DNA from: Candidatus Bathyarchaeota archaeon B24 | Lineage (GTDB): Archaea; Thermoproteota; CALKCG01; B24 | Direction: 5' to 3' | Length of the DNA stretch: 42,778 bases | NCBI GenBank assembly: GCA_001593865.1 | Contig: LUCB01000011.1 | Location: 1 to 42,778, forward strand | Shown: positions 30,716 through 38,856 of the stretch, piece after piece | How positions within the stretch are numbered: position 1 is the stretch's first letter | Layout: each line of letters starts with the position of its first letter | Notes under the pieces: generated by a model | The model's input: the letters and a program-made list of their open reading frames with translations, nothing else | The model's database searches: none | Told to the model about the DNA's origin: nothing | Position numbers and translations under genes: made by a program

Positions 30716-31816
30716 TTGAGGGTTTTAAAGATAGACCTCGATGAGGGGTTGGCGGAGCTCGTGCCTGAAAGCGTGGACGACCTTTGGCATCTAATGAATA
30801 TATTAAGGCCTGGGGACCTCGTGGAGGCTAAGACCAGTCGGACGGTGAAGATAAGGGGGTCCATGGGTGAGGTGGAAGGTCGGACTAGGCTTAGCCTAAG
30901 GGTTAAGCTCAAAGTGGAGGCAGCTCAGCTGGATTTGTATGTTAAACGTCTCAGGATTCAGGGGGTCATAGTCGAGAGCTCGGAGGGGGTGGAGGGGCTT
31001 AGGGGTAGACATCATTCGATAAACCTGAGGGTCGGTGAGGTAATCAGGTTGTTTAAGGAGAGGTGGCTTCCGAACGAGCTCGAGAGGATCGAGATGGCTA
31101 AGGGTAAAGGCGGTAGATATCTGGTGGTTGTTTCGATAGACGGGGATGAATGCTGCATAGCGACCGTTAGAGAGTATGGCTTAGACGTTAGAGCAGAGAT
31201 ACCGACGCGTCTTCCCGGCAAACGAGGTTCTCAGAGACGCGAGGATCGGATTAAACAAGTGTTCGCAGAGGTTTCGAAGAAGCTCGGCGAACTAGATATC
31301 GACGAAGAGTGCCTGATCCTCGTAATCGGACCCGGTTTTCTCTGCGAGAGGTTGGCTGAACATCTTAGGACTAAGTCCGGTTATAAAGAGCGAGTCAGAA
31401 CAGGCAAGGCCAGTATAGGTGGGTTGTCAGGAGTATACGAAGCATTAAGGTCTGGGCTTATAGCGAAGTACCTAGGAGAAGCGCGTGTGATATATGAGGC
31501 TAAGCTTCTGGATGAGGCGTTGGAGATCATGGCTAAGAACCCGGACATCGTGACATATGGGATCAGACCGGTCGAGGAGCTTGCGCCTATAGGAGCCATC
31601 AGGACTCTACTGGTTTCGGAGAGGCTTCTGAAAAACCTGCGAGGCGAGGAGTTGGACAAGTTTTTAGACGCTATAAAAGAGGTGGAGCGTAAGGGAGGAA
31701 GAGTCGTCTTCATATCTTCGGGTTTCGAGAACCTAGATAAGATCTCGGGCTTCGGAGGGGTTATAGCGATCCTCAGGTATCCTGTAACGTGGGGTGGGGC
31801 GGCGGCATCCCCCTAG
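30716..31816 (+). CDS. pelA: Archaeal Pelota (Dom34) ribosome rescue factor
   Basis: 366 residues. aPelota binds stalled ribosomes with the GTPase aEF1A and the ATPase ABCE1 and splits them. Three domains are visible. An N-terminal Sm-like domain (1 to about 125) has LWHLMNILRPGDLVEAKTSR. The central domain (about 130-255) contains the basic RLPGKRGSQRREDRIKQVF. The C-terminal eRF1-like domain (about 260-360) has AIRTLLVSERLL and GFGGVIAILRYPV. There is no GGQ motif, as expected for Pelota rather than aRF1. The TTG start has AAGG two bases upstream and a well-placed box A. The final codons, encoding TWGGAAASP, run across the antisense SRP RNA terminal helix. Confidence 0.95.
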   Translation: MRVLKIDLDEGLAELVPESVDDLWHLMNILRPGDLVEAKTSRTVKIRGSMGEVEGRTRLSLRVKLKVEAAQLDLYVKRLRIQGVIVESSEGVEGLRGRHHSINLRVGEVIRLFKERWLPNELERIEMAKGKGGRYLVVVSIDGDECCIATVREYGLDVRAEIPTRLPGKRGSQRREDRIKQVFAEVSKKLGELDIDEECLILVIGPGFLCERLAEHLRTKSGYKERVRTGKASIGGLSGVYEALRSGLIAKYLGEARVIYEAKLLDEALEIMAKNPDIVTYGIRPVEELAPIGAIRTLLVSERLLKNLRGEELDKFLDAIKEVERKGGRVVFISSGFENLDKISGFGGVIAILRYPVTWGGAAASP

Positions 31817-32126
31817 AGTGGACGCCCTCCCAGCCCGGGTGTCCTGTAGGTCTCCTCGACCCCGCACCCCCGCAAACACCAGGCTGCCCGCCTTAGGGCT
31901 GCTCCGTTCCCGGCCTGACCCGGTTCGGCGGTCGAAGAGGCTCAGCCTCCTCCTTCAAGGAGGCCTGCCTCCAGCCCGGTCCTGCGGGACGGGGTTTCAT
32001 GGTCGGCCTACAGGATCCCATCTGGCTGTTTGGGCCGCCGCCTCTAGGGGTTGACGGACCCCCGCGTATAGCCCGTTTCGGGTTACAGGGCAGGGCTAGC
32101 TCCCCGGTCCTTACCCGCCGCCCCAA
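31791..32126 (-). ncRNA. 7S signal recognition particle RNA (SRP RNA)
   Basis: A GC-rich block on the minus strand with archaeal SRP RNA features. The 5' end (GGGGCGGCGG, 32124-32115) pairs perfectly with the 3' end (CCGCCGCCCC, 31805-31796) as helix 1. The Alu-domain U-turn CCTGTAACCC with CGAAACGGGC follows the 5' helix. Helix 5 is supported by TCCTGTAGG (32015-32007) pairing with CCTACAGGA (31850-31842). A perfect hairpin at 31962-31948 is helix 6. The SRP54-binding domain IV reads GGTCAGGCCGGGAACGGAGC with a GGAA tetraloop (31910-31907), nearly identical to the universal SRP motif. Length about 336 bases is normal. Open frames across this block are shadows. Ends are approximate within a few bases. 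Confidence 0.95.
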
Positions 32127-32147
32127 ATTAGGTTTAACAGACAGCAG

Positions 32148-32157
32148 TTTATTTAAC
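32148..32157 (-). promoter_or_regulatory. Box A for SRP RNA
   Basis: On the minus strand GTTAAATAAA lies about 22-31 bases upstream of the predicted RNA 5' end, in otherwise A/T-rich sequence between two GC-rich genes. Confidence 0.6.
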
Positions 32158-32225
32158 TTTACCCACGGTAAGGCTGTGTAAAAGCTAATATGGCTTCTGC
32201 TCGTTATTTCTGTCAGGATGGGTTT

Positions 32226-33347
32226 ATGAAACCTTACGAGCGGTTCTTAACGGCGTTAAGACGAGAGCAACCTGATATGGTTCCAGTATGGGAGCTTATA
32301 GTGAACGAGCCTGTAGTCTCGACGGTACTGGGGAGAAGGGTAACGGGGACTAAAGAGGATATGTTAAACGCATACTGTGAGCTCGCGGAGTTTTTAGACC
32401 TAGACGGGGTTACGTGGGGTGAGGACCAGGAGATGAAGGCTGTGGGAGAGTTTTTCGTCGACGAGTGGGGTATTACGTGGAGGCTTAACAGAGATGGGAT
32501 CGCCTACCCGGTTAAAGGCCCGATAAAATCGGAGAAGGACATTATAGATTACTCGCCTCCAGACCCTGATGCTTCGCATAGGCTCGAGAGTATCGAAAAG
32601 CTGGTCGACGTATTTAAGAACGAGCGCGCTGTCGTGTTTCTAGGACATGAGACCTTCGAGTTTTCGCATTACCTGTTGGGCGGTATGGATAGGCTCTTCA
32701 AGCTCTACTATCTGAAGCCTGACCTCGCGGTGCTCCTGTCTGAGAAGGTCTCAGAGTATAAGTGTAGGGTCATAGAGCGCGCCATTAAGGCGGGTGTGGA
32801 CGCCGTGGTCTGTGGAGACGACTATGCCGACGGCAGAGGCCCGTTTCTACCACCCAGCCTGTTCAAGAAGTTCATACTTCCATACATCAAGAGGGCTGTG
32901 GATACCACGCACAGGGCCGGGGTACCCTATATAAAGCATACGGACGGAAACCTCAAGTGGATGCTGGATATGCTTGTAGAGGCGAGGGTGGATGCCTTAC
33001 ACCCGATAGAGCCTGCGGCGGGGATGGATATAGCCGAGGTTAAGAAGCGGTATGGGGATAGGCTATGCGTCATCGGCAATATAGACTGTAGGAAGCTCTT
33101 AACCGGCGGAAGCCCTAGGGATGTGGAGGAGGCGGTGAAGGAAACCATAGCGAAAGTGGCGCCAGGAGGCGGATACATCCTATCCTCGAGCAACAGCATC
33201 CACCCCGGGGTTAGACCTGAGAACTTCGTAGCCATGGTTAAAGCCGCGAGAACCTATGGAAGATACCCGATAGATAAGAGGCTAATAGCAGAGTATGCGG
33301 GGAGATGTCTTTATTCTAGGCTTTTCCCCGAGTTCTTTGGTCGATAG
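32226..33347 (+). CDS. Uroporphyrinogen decarboxylase superfamily protein, possible corrinoid methyltransferase
   Basis: 373 residues with the UroD/MtaA TIM-barrel fold. ATG 32226 (MKPYERFLTALRREQPD) has GGATGGG upstream; an extension to 32190 is unsupported. The region YIKHTDGNLKWMLDML (236-251) and CVIGNIDCRKLL (281-292) match the superfamily. In MtaA/MtbA methylcobamide:CoM methyltransferases, zinc is held by His-x-Cys plus a later Cys. Here the first motif is H238-T-D240 and the later site is Ser (SSSNSIHPG), so the classical zinc site is not conserved. Methyltransfer, demethylation (as in UroD-like O-demethylase components) or another reaction are possible. True UroD is less likely because the heme-specific N-terminal arginines are not evident. 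A corrinoid protein gene lies 1.3 kb downstream. Confidence 0.75.
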   Translation: MKPYERFLTALRREQPDMVPVWELIVNEPVVSTVLGRRVTGTKEDMLNAYCELAEFLDLDGVTWGEDQEMKAVGEFFVDEWGITWRLNRDGIAYPVKGPIKSEKDIIDYSPPDPDASHRLESIEKLVDVFKNERAVVFLGHETFEFSHYLLGGMDRLFKLYYLKPDLAVLLSEKVSEYKCRVIERAIKAGVDAVVCGDDYADGRGPFLPPSLFKKFILPYIKRAVDTTHRAGVPYIKHTDGNLKWMLDMLVEARVDALHPIEPAAGMDIAEVKKRYGDRLCVIGNIDCRKLLTGGSPRDVEEAVKETIAKVAPGGGYILSSSNSIHPGVRPENFVAMVKAARTYGRYPIDKRLIAEYAGRCLYSRLFPEFFGR

Positions 33348-33449
33348 AGCTTTATCATATAGCTAGGTGAGGGACGGAAGAAACACCACTTCTCGACGGT
33401 TTCTATAGCGTAACTTTCTTATACCTAAAGCCACCATTCTTCCGGGAGA

Positions 33450-33458
33450 TATTTAAAA
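33450..33458 (+). promoter_or_regulatory. Box A and ribosome site for guaAB
   Basis: ATTTAAAAG lies 22-30 bases before ATG 33480, and GGGGAGG stands seven bases before the ATG. Confidence 0.5.
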
Positions 33459-33479
33459 GTCGACTCTGGGGAGGTTTTC

Positions 33480-34424
33480 ATGTCTGGGTTTGATCCTAAG
33501 AGGTTTATAGAAGATAAGGTCGAGTGGTTGAGGAGGGAGATCGGTGGTGAGACGGCTGTCGTAGCCGTTTCAGGTGGTGTAGATAGCTCTGTGACCGCTG
33601 CGCTGGGTCTTAGGGCTATCGGGGAGCGTTTGAGACCGGTCTTTTTAGAGGATGGGTTTATGCGTCTCGGTGAGGCTGAGAGAGTTAGGAAGGCTCTCGG
33701 GAGGGTCGGGCTTAAGGTTCGGGTATACGATGTCCAAGAAGAGTTTATCAACGCTTTGACAGGGATCAAGGATGCAGAGAGGAAGAGGAAGGCTTTCAGG
33801 GAAACGTTCTACAGAGTCTTCTCTAGGATAGCCTCCGAGCTTGGAGCAAGGATAGTCCTTCAGGGAACCATAGCCGCGGATATAGTAGAGACGAAAGGCG
33901 GTGTTAAAACCCAGCATAACGTTCTGGAGCAGATAGGGATAAACCCTATGGAGCGTTACGGGTTCAGAGTTCTTGAACCTCTTAAAGAGCTATATAAGAA
34001 TCAGGTTAGGCTTGTGGCTGAAGCATTAGGTCTGCCAGGTGAGATAGTTCATAGGAGACCGTTCCCAGGCCCTGGGCTTTCGATAAGGATACTTGGGGAG
34101 ATCACGAGGGAGAAGCTTTCGATAATCAAGAGAGCTACCGCTGTGGTGGATGAGGAACTCTCTGACGTGAAGTGCTTCCAAGCGTTCCCTGTCCTCCTAG
34201 AGGGTAGGGCTACAGGGCTGGCTGAAGACGGCTCTAGGAAATATGGATACATAATAGCCCTGAGGGTTGTGGCGTCTGAGGACGCTATGACCGCTAACTA
34301 CGTAAGGCTTGAATGGGGTAGGCTTGAGAAGGTTAGGGACAGGTTGATATCGGCGATCCCGGAGGTCTCTAGGGTGCTATACGATATAACGGATAAACCC
34401 CCGGCTACGATAGAGTTCGAATAG
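33480..34424 (+). CDS. guaAB: GMP synthase ATP-pyrophosphatase subunit (GuaAB)
   Basis: 314 residues. It converts XMP to GMP using ATP and ammonia supplied by a separate glutaminase subunit, as usual in archaea. The PP-loop SGGVDSS (31-37) activates the substrate. QGTIAADIVETKG and the XMP-binding/dimerisation block RRPFPGPGLSIRILGEIT (about 186-203) are conserved, and the C-terminus ITDKPPATIEFE is diagnostic. The glutaminase subunit is not in the window. The gene lies between the UroD-like and corrinoid genes but has its own promoter, so it is probably not part of their function. Confidence 0.96.
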   Translation: MSGFDPKRFIEDKVEWLRREIGGETAVVAVSGGVDSSVTAALGLRAIGERLRPVFLEDGFMRLGEAERVRKALGRVGLKVRVYDVQEEFINALTGIKDAERKRKAFRETFYRVFSRIASELGARIVLQGTIAADIVETKGGVKTQHNVLEQIGINPMERYGFRVLEPLKELYKNQVRLVAEALGLPGEIVHRRPFPGPGLSIRILGEITREKLSIIKRATAVVDEELSDVKCFQAFPVLLEGRATGLAEDGSRKYGYIIALRVVASEDAMTANYVRLEWGRLEKVRDRLISAIPEVSRVLYDITDKPPATIEFE

Positions 34425-34567
34425 GTCAAGTTCTACCTTGAAAACTTCCTAGCCGAATCCCTGCGTAGCAGATTATGAAGCTCTGAAGCTAGGAGAGGCC
34501 ATGGTGAGGGGGAATTATAAAGCTAACTAAGAACGTTCACCGATTATCTAGACACGAGGGAAAACGC

Positions 34568-34574
34568 TTTATAG
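34568..34574 (+). promoter_or_regulatory. Box A for the corrinoid-protein operon
   Basis: TTTATAG is centred about 32 bases before the GTG at 34603. AGGA at 34591-34594 can serve as ribosome site. The rest of the 34425-34602 gap shows nothing identifiable. Confidence 0.45.
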
Positions 34575-34602
34575 CTTTAAGTTACGTATAAGGAAGTTTC
34601 GG

Positions 34603-35265
34603 GTGTTTAGGTTGAGTAGGAAGGAGGAAATTCTCGCTAGGCTTAGGGATGCTATCGTGAACCTGGATTATGAGGGTATCAGGGATGTTGCTAAGGAGGC
34701 TATCGAGGCGGGTTTATCGCCTTACGAGGCTATCATGGAGGGTATGGCTAAGGGTATGGATATAGTGGGGCAGAAGTACGAGCAGGGCGAGTACTTCCTG
34801 GCCGAGCTTATAATGGCCGGCGAGACGATGAAGGAGGGATTATCCGTCCTAGAGCCCTACATGAAGAAGGGTGAGATTAAGCACATAGGCAAAGTAGTCA
34901 TAGGGACCGTCGAAGGCGACCTACACGACATAGGTAAAAACATAGTGATAACCCTTCTAACTGCCTCTGGGTTCGAGGTGGTGGACCTCGGCGTGGACGT
35001 ATCGGCTGAGAAGTTTGTCGAAGCCGTCAGGAAGCATAAGCCGGACATAGTGGCCATGTCCGCCCTGCTGACGACCACGATGGTCAACATGGAGAAGGTG
35101 GTTAAAGCGCTCGAGGAGGCTGGGCTCAGGGACAAGGTTAAAATCATAGTCGGGGGGGCACCGTTAACAGAGGAGTTCGCCAAGCAGATAGGCGCCGACG
35201 CATACGGCAGAGACGCCGTGGTGGGTGTCGAGATATGTCGGAGGTGGGTGTCGGAGAAAGGTTGA
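34603..35265 (+). CDS. Corrinoid protein of a methyltransferase system (MtbC/MttC/MtoC-like)
   Basis: 220 residues in two domains. A four-helix cap (about 5-88) contains DIVGQKYEQGEYFLAELIMA. A B12-binding Rossmann domain follows, with GTVEGDLHDIGKNIV, where H108 is the lower axial cobalt ligand of the D-x-H-x-x-G motif; SALLTTTM (153-160) and IIVGGAPL (181-188) complete it. Such proteins carry the methyl group between a substrate-specific methyltransferase and a second acceptor methyltransferase. They serve methylamines, methanol or aryl methyl ethers; the substrate cannot be read from the corrinoid protein. The next gene overlaps its stop, coupling it with two dehydrogenases, which is unusual for this family. 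Confidence 0.92.
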   Translation: MFRLSRKEEILARLRDAIVNLDYEGIRDVAKEAIEAGLSPYEAIMEGMAKGMDIVGQKYEQGEYFLAELIMAGETMKEGLSVLEPYMKKGEIKHIGKVVIGTVEGDLHDIGKNIVITLLTASGFEVVDLGVDVSAEKFVEAVRKHKPDIVAMSALLTTTMVNMEKVVKALEEAGLRDKVKIIVGGAPLTEEFAKQIGADAYGRDAVVGVEICRRWVSEKG

Positions 35266-36245
35266 AGACCGTGGTAGTGGGGTATGGCTTCATAGGGAGG
35301 GTTCATTCGGAACGTTGGTCTAAGATAGATGAGGCGAAGCTTACAGCGGTCGTCGACATAGTTCCCGAGAGAGCTAGGGAAGCCGCGGAGACGTATAGGT
35401 GCAACGCCTATACGAGCCTGTCAGAGGCTTTGGATAGAGAAAAGCCTGATATAGTGGATATATGCACTCCCACCTACACGCATAAACAGCTCGTGTTAGA
35501 AGCCTTAAACGCTCATACGAACGTCGTATGCGAGAAACCCTTAGCCTTATCGCTTCAAGACTGCCGTGAAATCATTAAAGCCGCTAAGGAGAGCGGTATG
35601 AAGTTTATGGTAGCCCATTGCCTACGGTTTTTCCCCGATTACTCTACAGTTAAGAGACTCGTCGAAGGGGGCGAGGTAGGTGAACCTAGGATCGCTAGGG
35701 CCTATAGGTTAAGCGCGAAACCTGGATGGGCTACTTGGTATCTGAACCAGGATAAGAGCGGCGGCGTTATAGTGGACTTAGCCATCCACGACGTAGATTT
35801 CCTGAGATGGCTTTTCGCAGACGAGGTTTCGAGGGTGTATGCCCAGGCCCTCAAGCCTAGAGATGTCAAGGCTCAAACCCATGCTCAGGTCTTACTCAAG
35901 TTCCGTAAAGGGTATATAGCGTTTGTCGAGGCTAGCTGGAGTATGCCTGATGGATTCCCGTTTACGACCTACTTCGAAGTGGCCGGGACCGATGGTATAG
36001 TTCTTCTTGACAGCCGGTCATCTACTCCGTTAACGGTTCACAGAAAGGGAGGTGTCGAGGAGCTTAGCCCCGTGGGCAGGGACGGATATCTTCTAGAGCT
36101 TCAGCATTTTGCTAGGTGTGTGTTAGAGGATAAGACGCCTATGGTCCCTGGTGAGGAGGCTGTTAAGACACTTGAGGTCTGTTTCGCAGCCGTCGAATCG
36201 AGTTTAACAGGTGAGCCTGTGAATCTTCCGTTGGAGGAGGTGTAG
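35262..36245 (+). CDS. Gfo/Idh/MocA family oxidoreductase 1
   Basis: About 327 residues. The N-terminal Rossmann fold has VVVGYGFIGRVH (GxGxxG) and the catalytic Lys in CEKPLALS. The C-terminal domain carries GGVIVDLAIHDVDFLRW with the Asp and His that assist hydride transfer. Family members oxidise or reduce sugars, inositols or sugar acids with NAD(P). TTG 35262 is chosen because it overlaps the corrinoid gene stop (TTGA) with GGAG at about seven bases; an ATG at 35235 in frame would add nine residues. It is followed by a second family member three bases on. Confidence 0.92.
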   Translation: MKTVVVGYGFIGRVHSERWSKIDEAKLTAVVDIVPERAREAAETYRCNAYTSLSEALDREKPDIVDICTPTYTHKQLVLEALNAHTNVVCEKPLALSLQDCREIIKAAKESGMKFMVAHCLRFFPDYSTVKRLVEGGEVGEPRIARAYRLSAKPGWATWYLNQDKSGGVIVDLAIHDVDFLRWLFADEVSRVYAQALKPRDVKAQTHAQVLLKFRKGYIAFVEASWSMPDGFPFTTYFEVAGTDGIVLLDSRSSTPLTVHRKGGVEELSPVGRDGYLLELQHFARCVLEDKTPMVPGEEAVKTLEVCFAAVESSLTGEPVNLPLEEV

Positions 36246-36248
36246 GGT

Positions 36249-37253
36249 TTGAGAAGGCTTAGGGCTGGTTTGATAAGCTTCGCCCACATGCACGCCTACA
36301 GCTACGCCAGGGTTCTAAAGGAGCTTCCAAACGTGGAGTTCGTGGCCATAGCAGACGACGATAAGGCTAGGGGTGAGGAGGCTTGCCGAAGATACGGTGT
36401 GAAGAGGTTTTACGAGGACTTTAGAGAGATGTTCAAGAGGGAGGAGTTGGATTTTGTAGTCATAACGTCTGAGAACGCTAAGCATCATGACCAAGCGGTA
36501 GAGGCCGCAGAAAACGGGGTTCACATACTCTGTGAGAAGCCCATAGCCACCAGCCTAAGAGATGCGGACGATATGATAAGGAGAGCTAGGAAGGCTGGTG
36601 TCAAGTTTCAGACATGCTTCGTGATGCGGTACAGCGACGTGGTGTTGAGGGTTAAGGAGCTCTTAGACTCAGGTGAGCTCGGTAGGCTCATGGCGATAAC
36701 CGCTACGAACCATGGTAAGTGTCCAGGTGGGTGGTTTGTCGACAAGGAGCTTGCAGGTGGTGGGACCATAATGGACCATACGGTTCACGTCGCCGACTTA
36801 ATGAGGTGGTTCACAGGTTCAGAGGCTTCGAAGGTCTACGCCGAGATGGGTATAAACATAAGGAAACAGCTTACGGTCGAAGATAACGCTTTGATCATGC
36901 TTAGCTTCAGGAACGGGGTTCAGGCGTCGATAGACCCGAGCTGGTCTAGGCCAGACAGCTTCCCGATATGGGGAGACGTCTACATGGAGCTCCTTGGCTC
37001 CGATGGGAGGCTTATGCTGGACGGTTTTAGACAGGTTGTATACTCCTCTAATGTAAAGGGTGGACCTACTTGGGTGCATCACTACTGGGGATGTGACGTA
37101 GACTACGAGATGGTAAGCCACTTCGTGAAGTGTATAACGGAAGACTTGGAGCCTAGGGCGACGGGCTTCGACGGCAGACAGGCTCTCGAAATAGCTTTAG
37201 CGGCCTACAAGTCGATAGAGGAAGGCAAACCTGTGGAACTCCCGCTTCTGTAG
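36249..37253 (+). CDS. Gfo/Idh/MocA family oxidoreductase 2, atypical nucleotide motif
   Basis: 334 residues, related in architecture to the preceding gene. It has CEKPIATS with the catalytic Lys, FVMRYSDVVLRVKELL, and GGTIMDHTVHVADLMRW with Asp/His. The dinucleotide motif, normally GxGxxGxxH, reads AGLISFAHMHAYSYA, lacking the central glycines but keeping the AHxHA pattern seen in one branch of the family. It may still bind NAD(P), or may use a different grip. The TTG start has GGAGG 10 bases upstream. Coupled with the corrinoid protein and oxidoreductase 1, it is presumably the last gene of that operon, being convergent with the mutase gene. Confidence 0.9.
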   Translation: MRRLRAGLISFAHMHAYSYARVLKELPNVEFVAIADDDKARGEEACRRYGVKRFYEDFREMFKREELDFVVITSENAKHHDQAVEAAENGVHILCEKPIATSLRDADDMIRRARKAGVKFQTCFVMRYSDVVLRVKELLDSGELGRLMAITATNHGKCPGGWFVDKELAGGGTIMDHTVHVADLMRWFTGSEASKVYAEMGINIRKQLTVEDNALIMLSFRNGVQASIDPSWSRPDSFPIWGDVYMELLGSDGRLMLDGFRQVVYSSNVKGGPTWVHHYWGCDVDYEMVSHFVKCITEDLEPRATGFDGRQALEIALAAYKSIEEGKPVELPLL

Positions 37254-37259
37254 CCGGGT

Positions 37260-38684
37260 TTAAACGTTTGAACCTCCTTTAATTTTATCCGTCAGCTCCT
37301 TAACCGCGTCTTCGGTTGCCTTCACGCCTAGCCTCTTAAGCTCTTCAAGCGTCGTCTTATCCTCTGCCTCCGCGAAAACCCTGAACAGAGGCTCGGTACC
37401 CGAGGGTCTCACTAGAACCCAGTTCCGCCCGTAGTATGCCTTTACACCGTCTATCGTGACAAGCCGGTCATAGTCTTTCGGAAGCATCTCCTTGACGAGT
37501 TCGATCACCCTATGCTTTATGAGCGGGAAGACCTCTCTGTCGCATCTGACGTTAAGCTTAGCCTGCTCGTATCTAGGTAGGCTCTCCGAAAGCTCAGATA
37601 GAGATCTACCCTCCTTAGCCATGAGTTCCAAGACCAAGGCTACCGCGTAAGCACCCTCCCTACTCCAGACCCAGTCCCTGACTATCAAGCCCACGTTCTC
37701 CTCACCACCTATCTCGGCACCCGTCTCCTTCATCTTCTCGACCACATAGGGTTCGCCTACAGGCGTCAGAACCACTCTAGCCCCGACCATCTCGGCGACA
37801 TCGTAGATCACCGAGCTTGTTATCACGGTCGTGACTATCAACCCCTTAGGCCTGTTTCTTAAGTAGTTTAGACATATCAGGGCTAGGATCCTGTCACCTT
37901 GAACGTACCGACCCTTCTCGTCTATGAAAGCTGCCCTATCGGCGTCACCGTCGTGAGCTACCCCCAGGTCAGCGCCTATTGACCTGACGGTCTCCATAAG
38001 CCTCGATAGGTTCTCAGGCCTAGGCTCGGGAAGCCTCTGTTTGAAGAACCCGTCCGGTCGGCAGTTTATGGCCTTAAGGTCGCATCCGAGCTTCCGTAGA
38101 AGTTTTGGAGAGCTGTAGCATGCGGAGCCTCCGCCGCAGTCTAGGACAACTCTATAGCCCCTACGCCTGATGGTGTCGACGTCCACCCTGCTTAGAATAC
38201 CCTCCACATACATATCCGGTATACCCTCGACCCTCTCAAGCCGGCCTATATGACTCCAATCTACGCGTCTAAACTCTCCACGCCGGAGCATGTCTTCTAT
38301 AACCCTGTCCTGGGTTCTGGAGAAGCCTGAGCCGTCGCCGTTCCAAAGCTTGATACCGTTCCACTCAGGTGGGTTATGTGAGGCTGTGATCATGACTCCT
38401 CCATCGGCTTTGAGTGTTTTAACCGCGAAGGAAAGAGCCGGTGTGGTCACCAAGCCCACGTCCTTAACGTTACAGCCTCCGCTTAGAAGCCCTGAAGAAA
38501 CGGCCATGCTAAGCATCGCCGAAGACGTTCTCGGGTCTCTACCAACCACGACCGTTTTACCTGGTCCCAAGTAGTTGGCCATGCAAAGCCCTATCTTAAG
38601 AGCCAGCTGGGGGGTTAAGTCGACGTTGGCTACTCCCCTTAAACCGAAGGTTCCGAAGGATGGTTGAGGAGCTTCAGCATCCAA
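37260..38684 (-). CDS. Phosphoglucosamine mutase/phosphomannomutase family
   Basis: About 474 residues of the alpha-D-phosphohexomutase superfamily, which moves phosphate between C1 and C6 of hexose phosphates. The phosphoserine is in TASHNPPEWNG, metal ligands are in AHDGDADRAAF, sugar recognition is GGEENVG, and the phosphate loop is LVRPSGTEPLFRV. The N-terminal FGTFGLRGVAN is standard. TTG 38684 fits the ribosome site GGAGG at nine bases; GTG 38693 lies inside that site. It probably feeds UDP-GlcNAc or GDP-mannose synthesis; which sugar is undecided. It is transcribed convergently with the oxidoreductase operon. Confidence 0.93.
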   Translation of the reverse strand: MDAEAPQPSFGTFGLRGVANVDLTPQLALKIGLCMANYLGPGKTVVVGRDPRTSSAMLSMAVSSGLLSGGCNVKDVGLVTTPALSFAVKTLKADGGVMITASHNPPEWNGIKLWNGDGSGFSRTQDRVIEDMLRRGEFRRVDWSHIGRLERVEGIPDMYVEGILSRVDVDTIRRRGYRVVLDCGGGSACYSSPKLLRKLGCDLKAINCRPDGFFKQRLPEPRPENLSRLMETVRSIGADLGVAHDGDADRAAFIDEKGRYVQGDRILALICLNYLRNRPKGLIVTTVITSSVIYDVAEMVGARVVLTPVGEPYVVEKMKETGAEIGGEENVGLIVRDWVWSREGAYAVALVLELMAKEGRSLSELSESLPRYEQAKLNVRCDREVFPLIKHRVIELVKEMLPKDYDRLVTIDGVKAYYGRNWVLVRPSGTEPLFRVFAEAEDKTTLEELKRLGVKATEDAVKELTDKIKGGSNV

Positions 38685-38856
38685 CCTAAGCACCCTCCGT
38701 CCTAGATAGGTTATAGTGTTTAAGAATATAGGAGTTCTGCCATCGATGGTTATGGAATATCCATGCGTAATAGATGCGACTTGGAAACAAACTATTTAAA
38801 CTACAAGTATTTAACTACAAAACGGTGAAACACGTCTGAAAGCGAACAGGAAGACT

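Noticed and set aside
31893-32126. Open frames of 77-86 codons on both strands of the GC-rich block
   Set aside because: The block folds as SRP RNA with intact helix 1, helix 5, helix 6 and domain IV. The frames are products of high GC and the translations (Pro/Arg/Gly-rich) resemble no protein.
34480-34515. Possible C/D box sRNA (TATGAAG...CTGA)
   Set aside because: The C box is imperfect and no C'/D' pair with proper spacing is visible.
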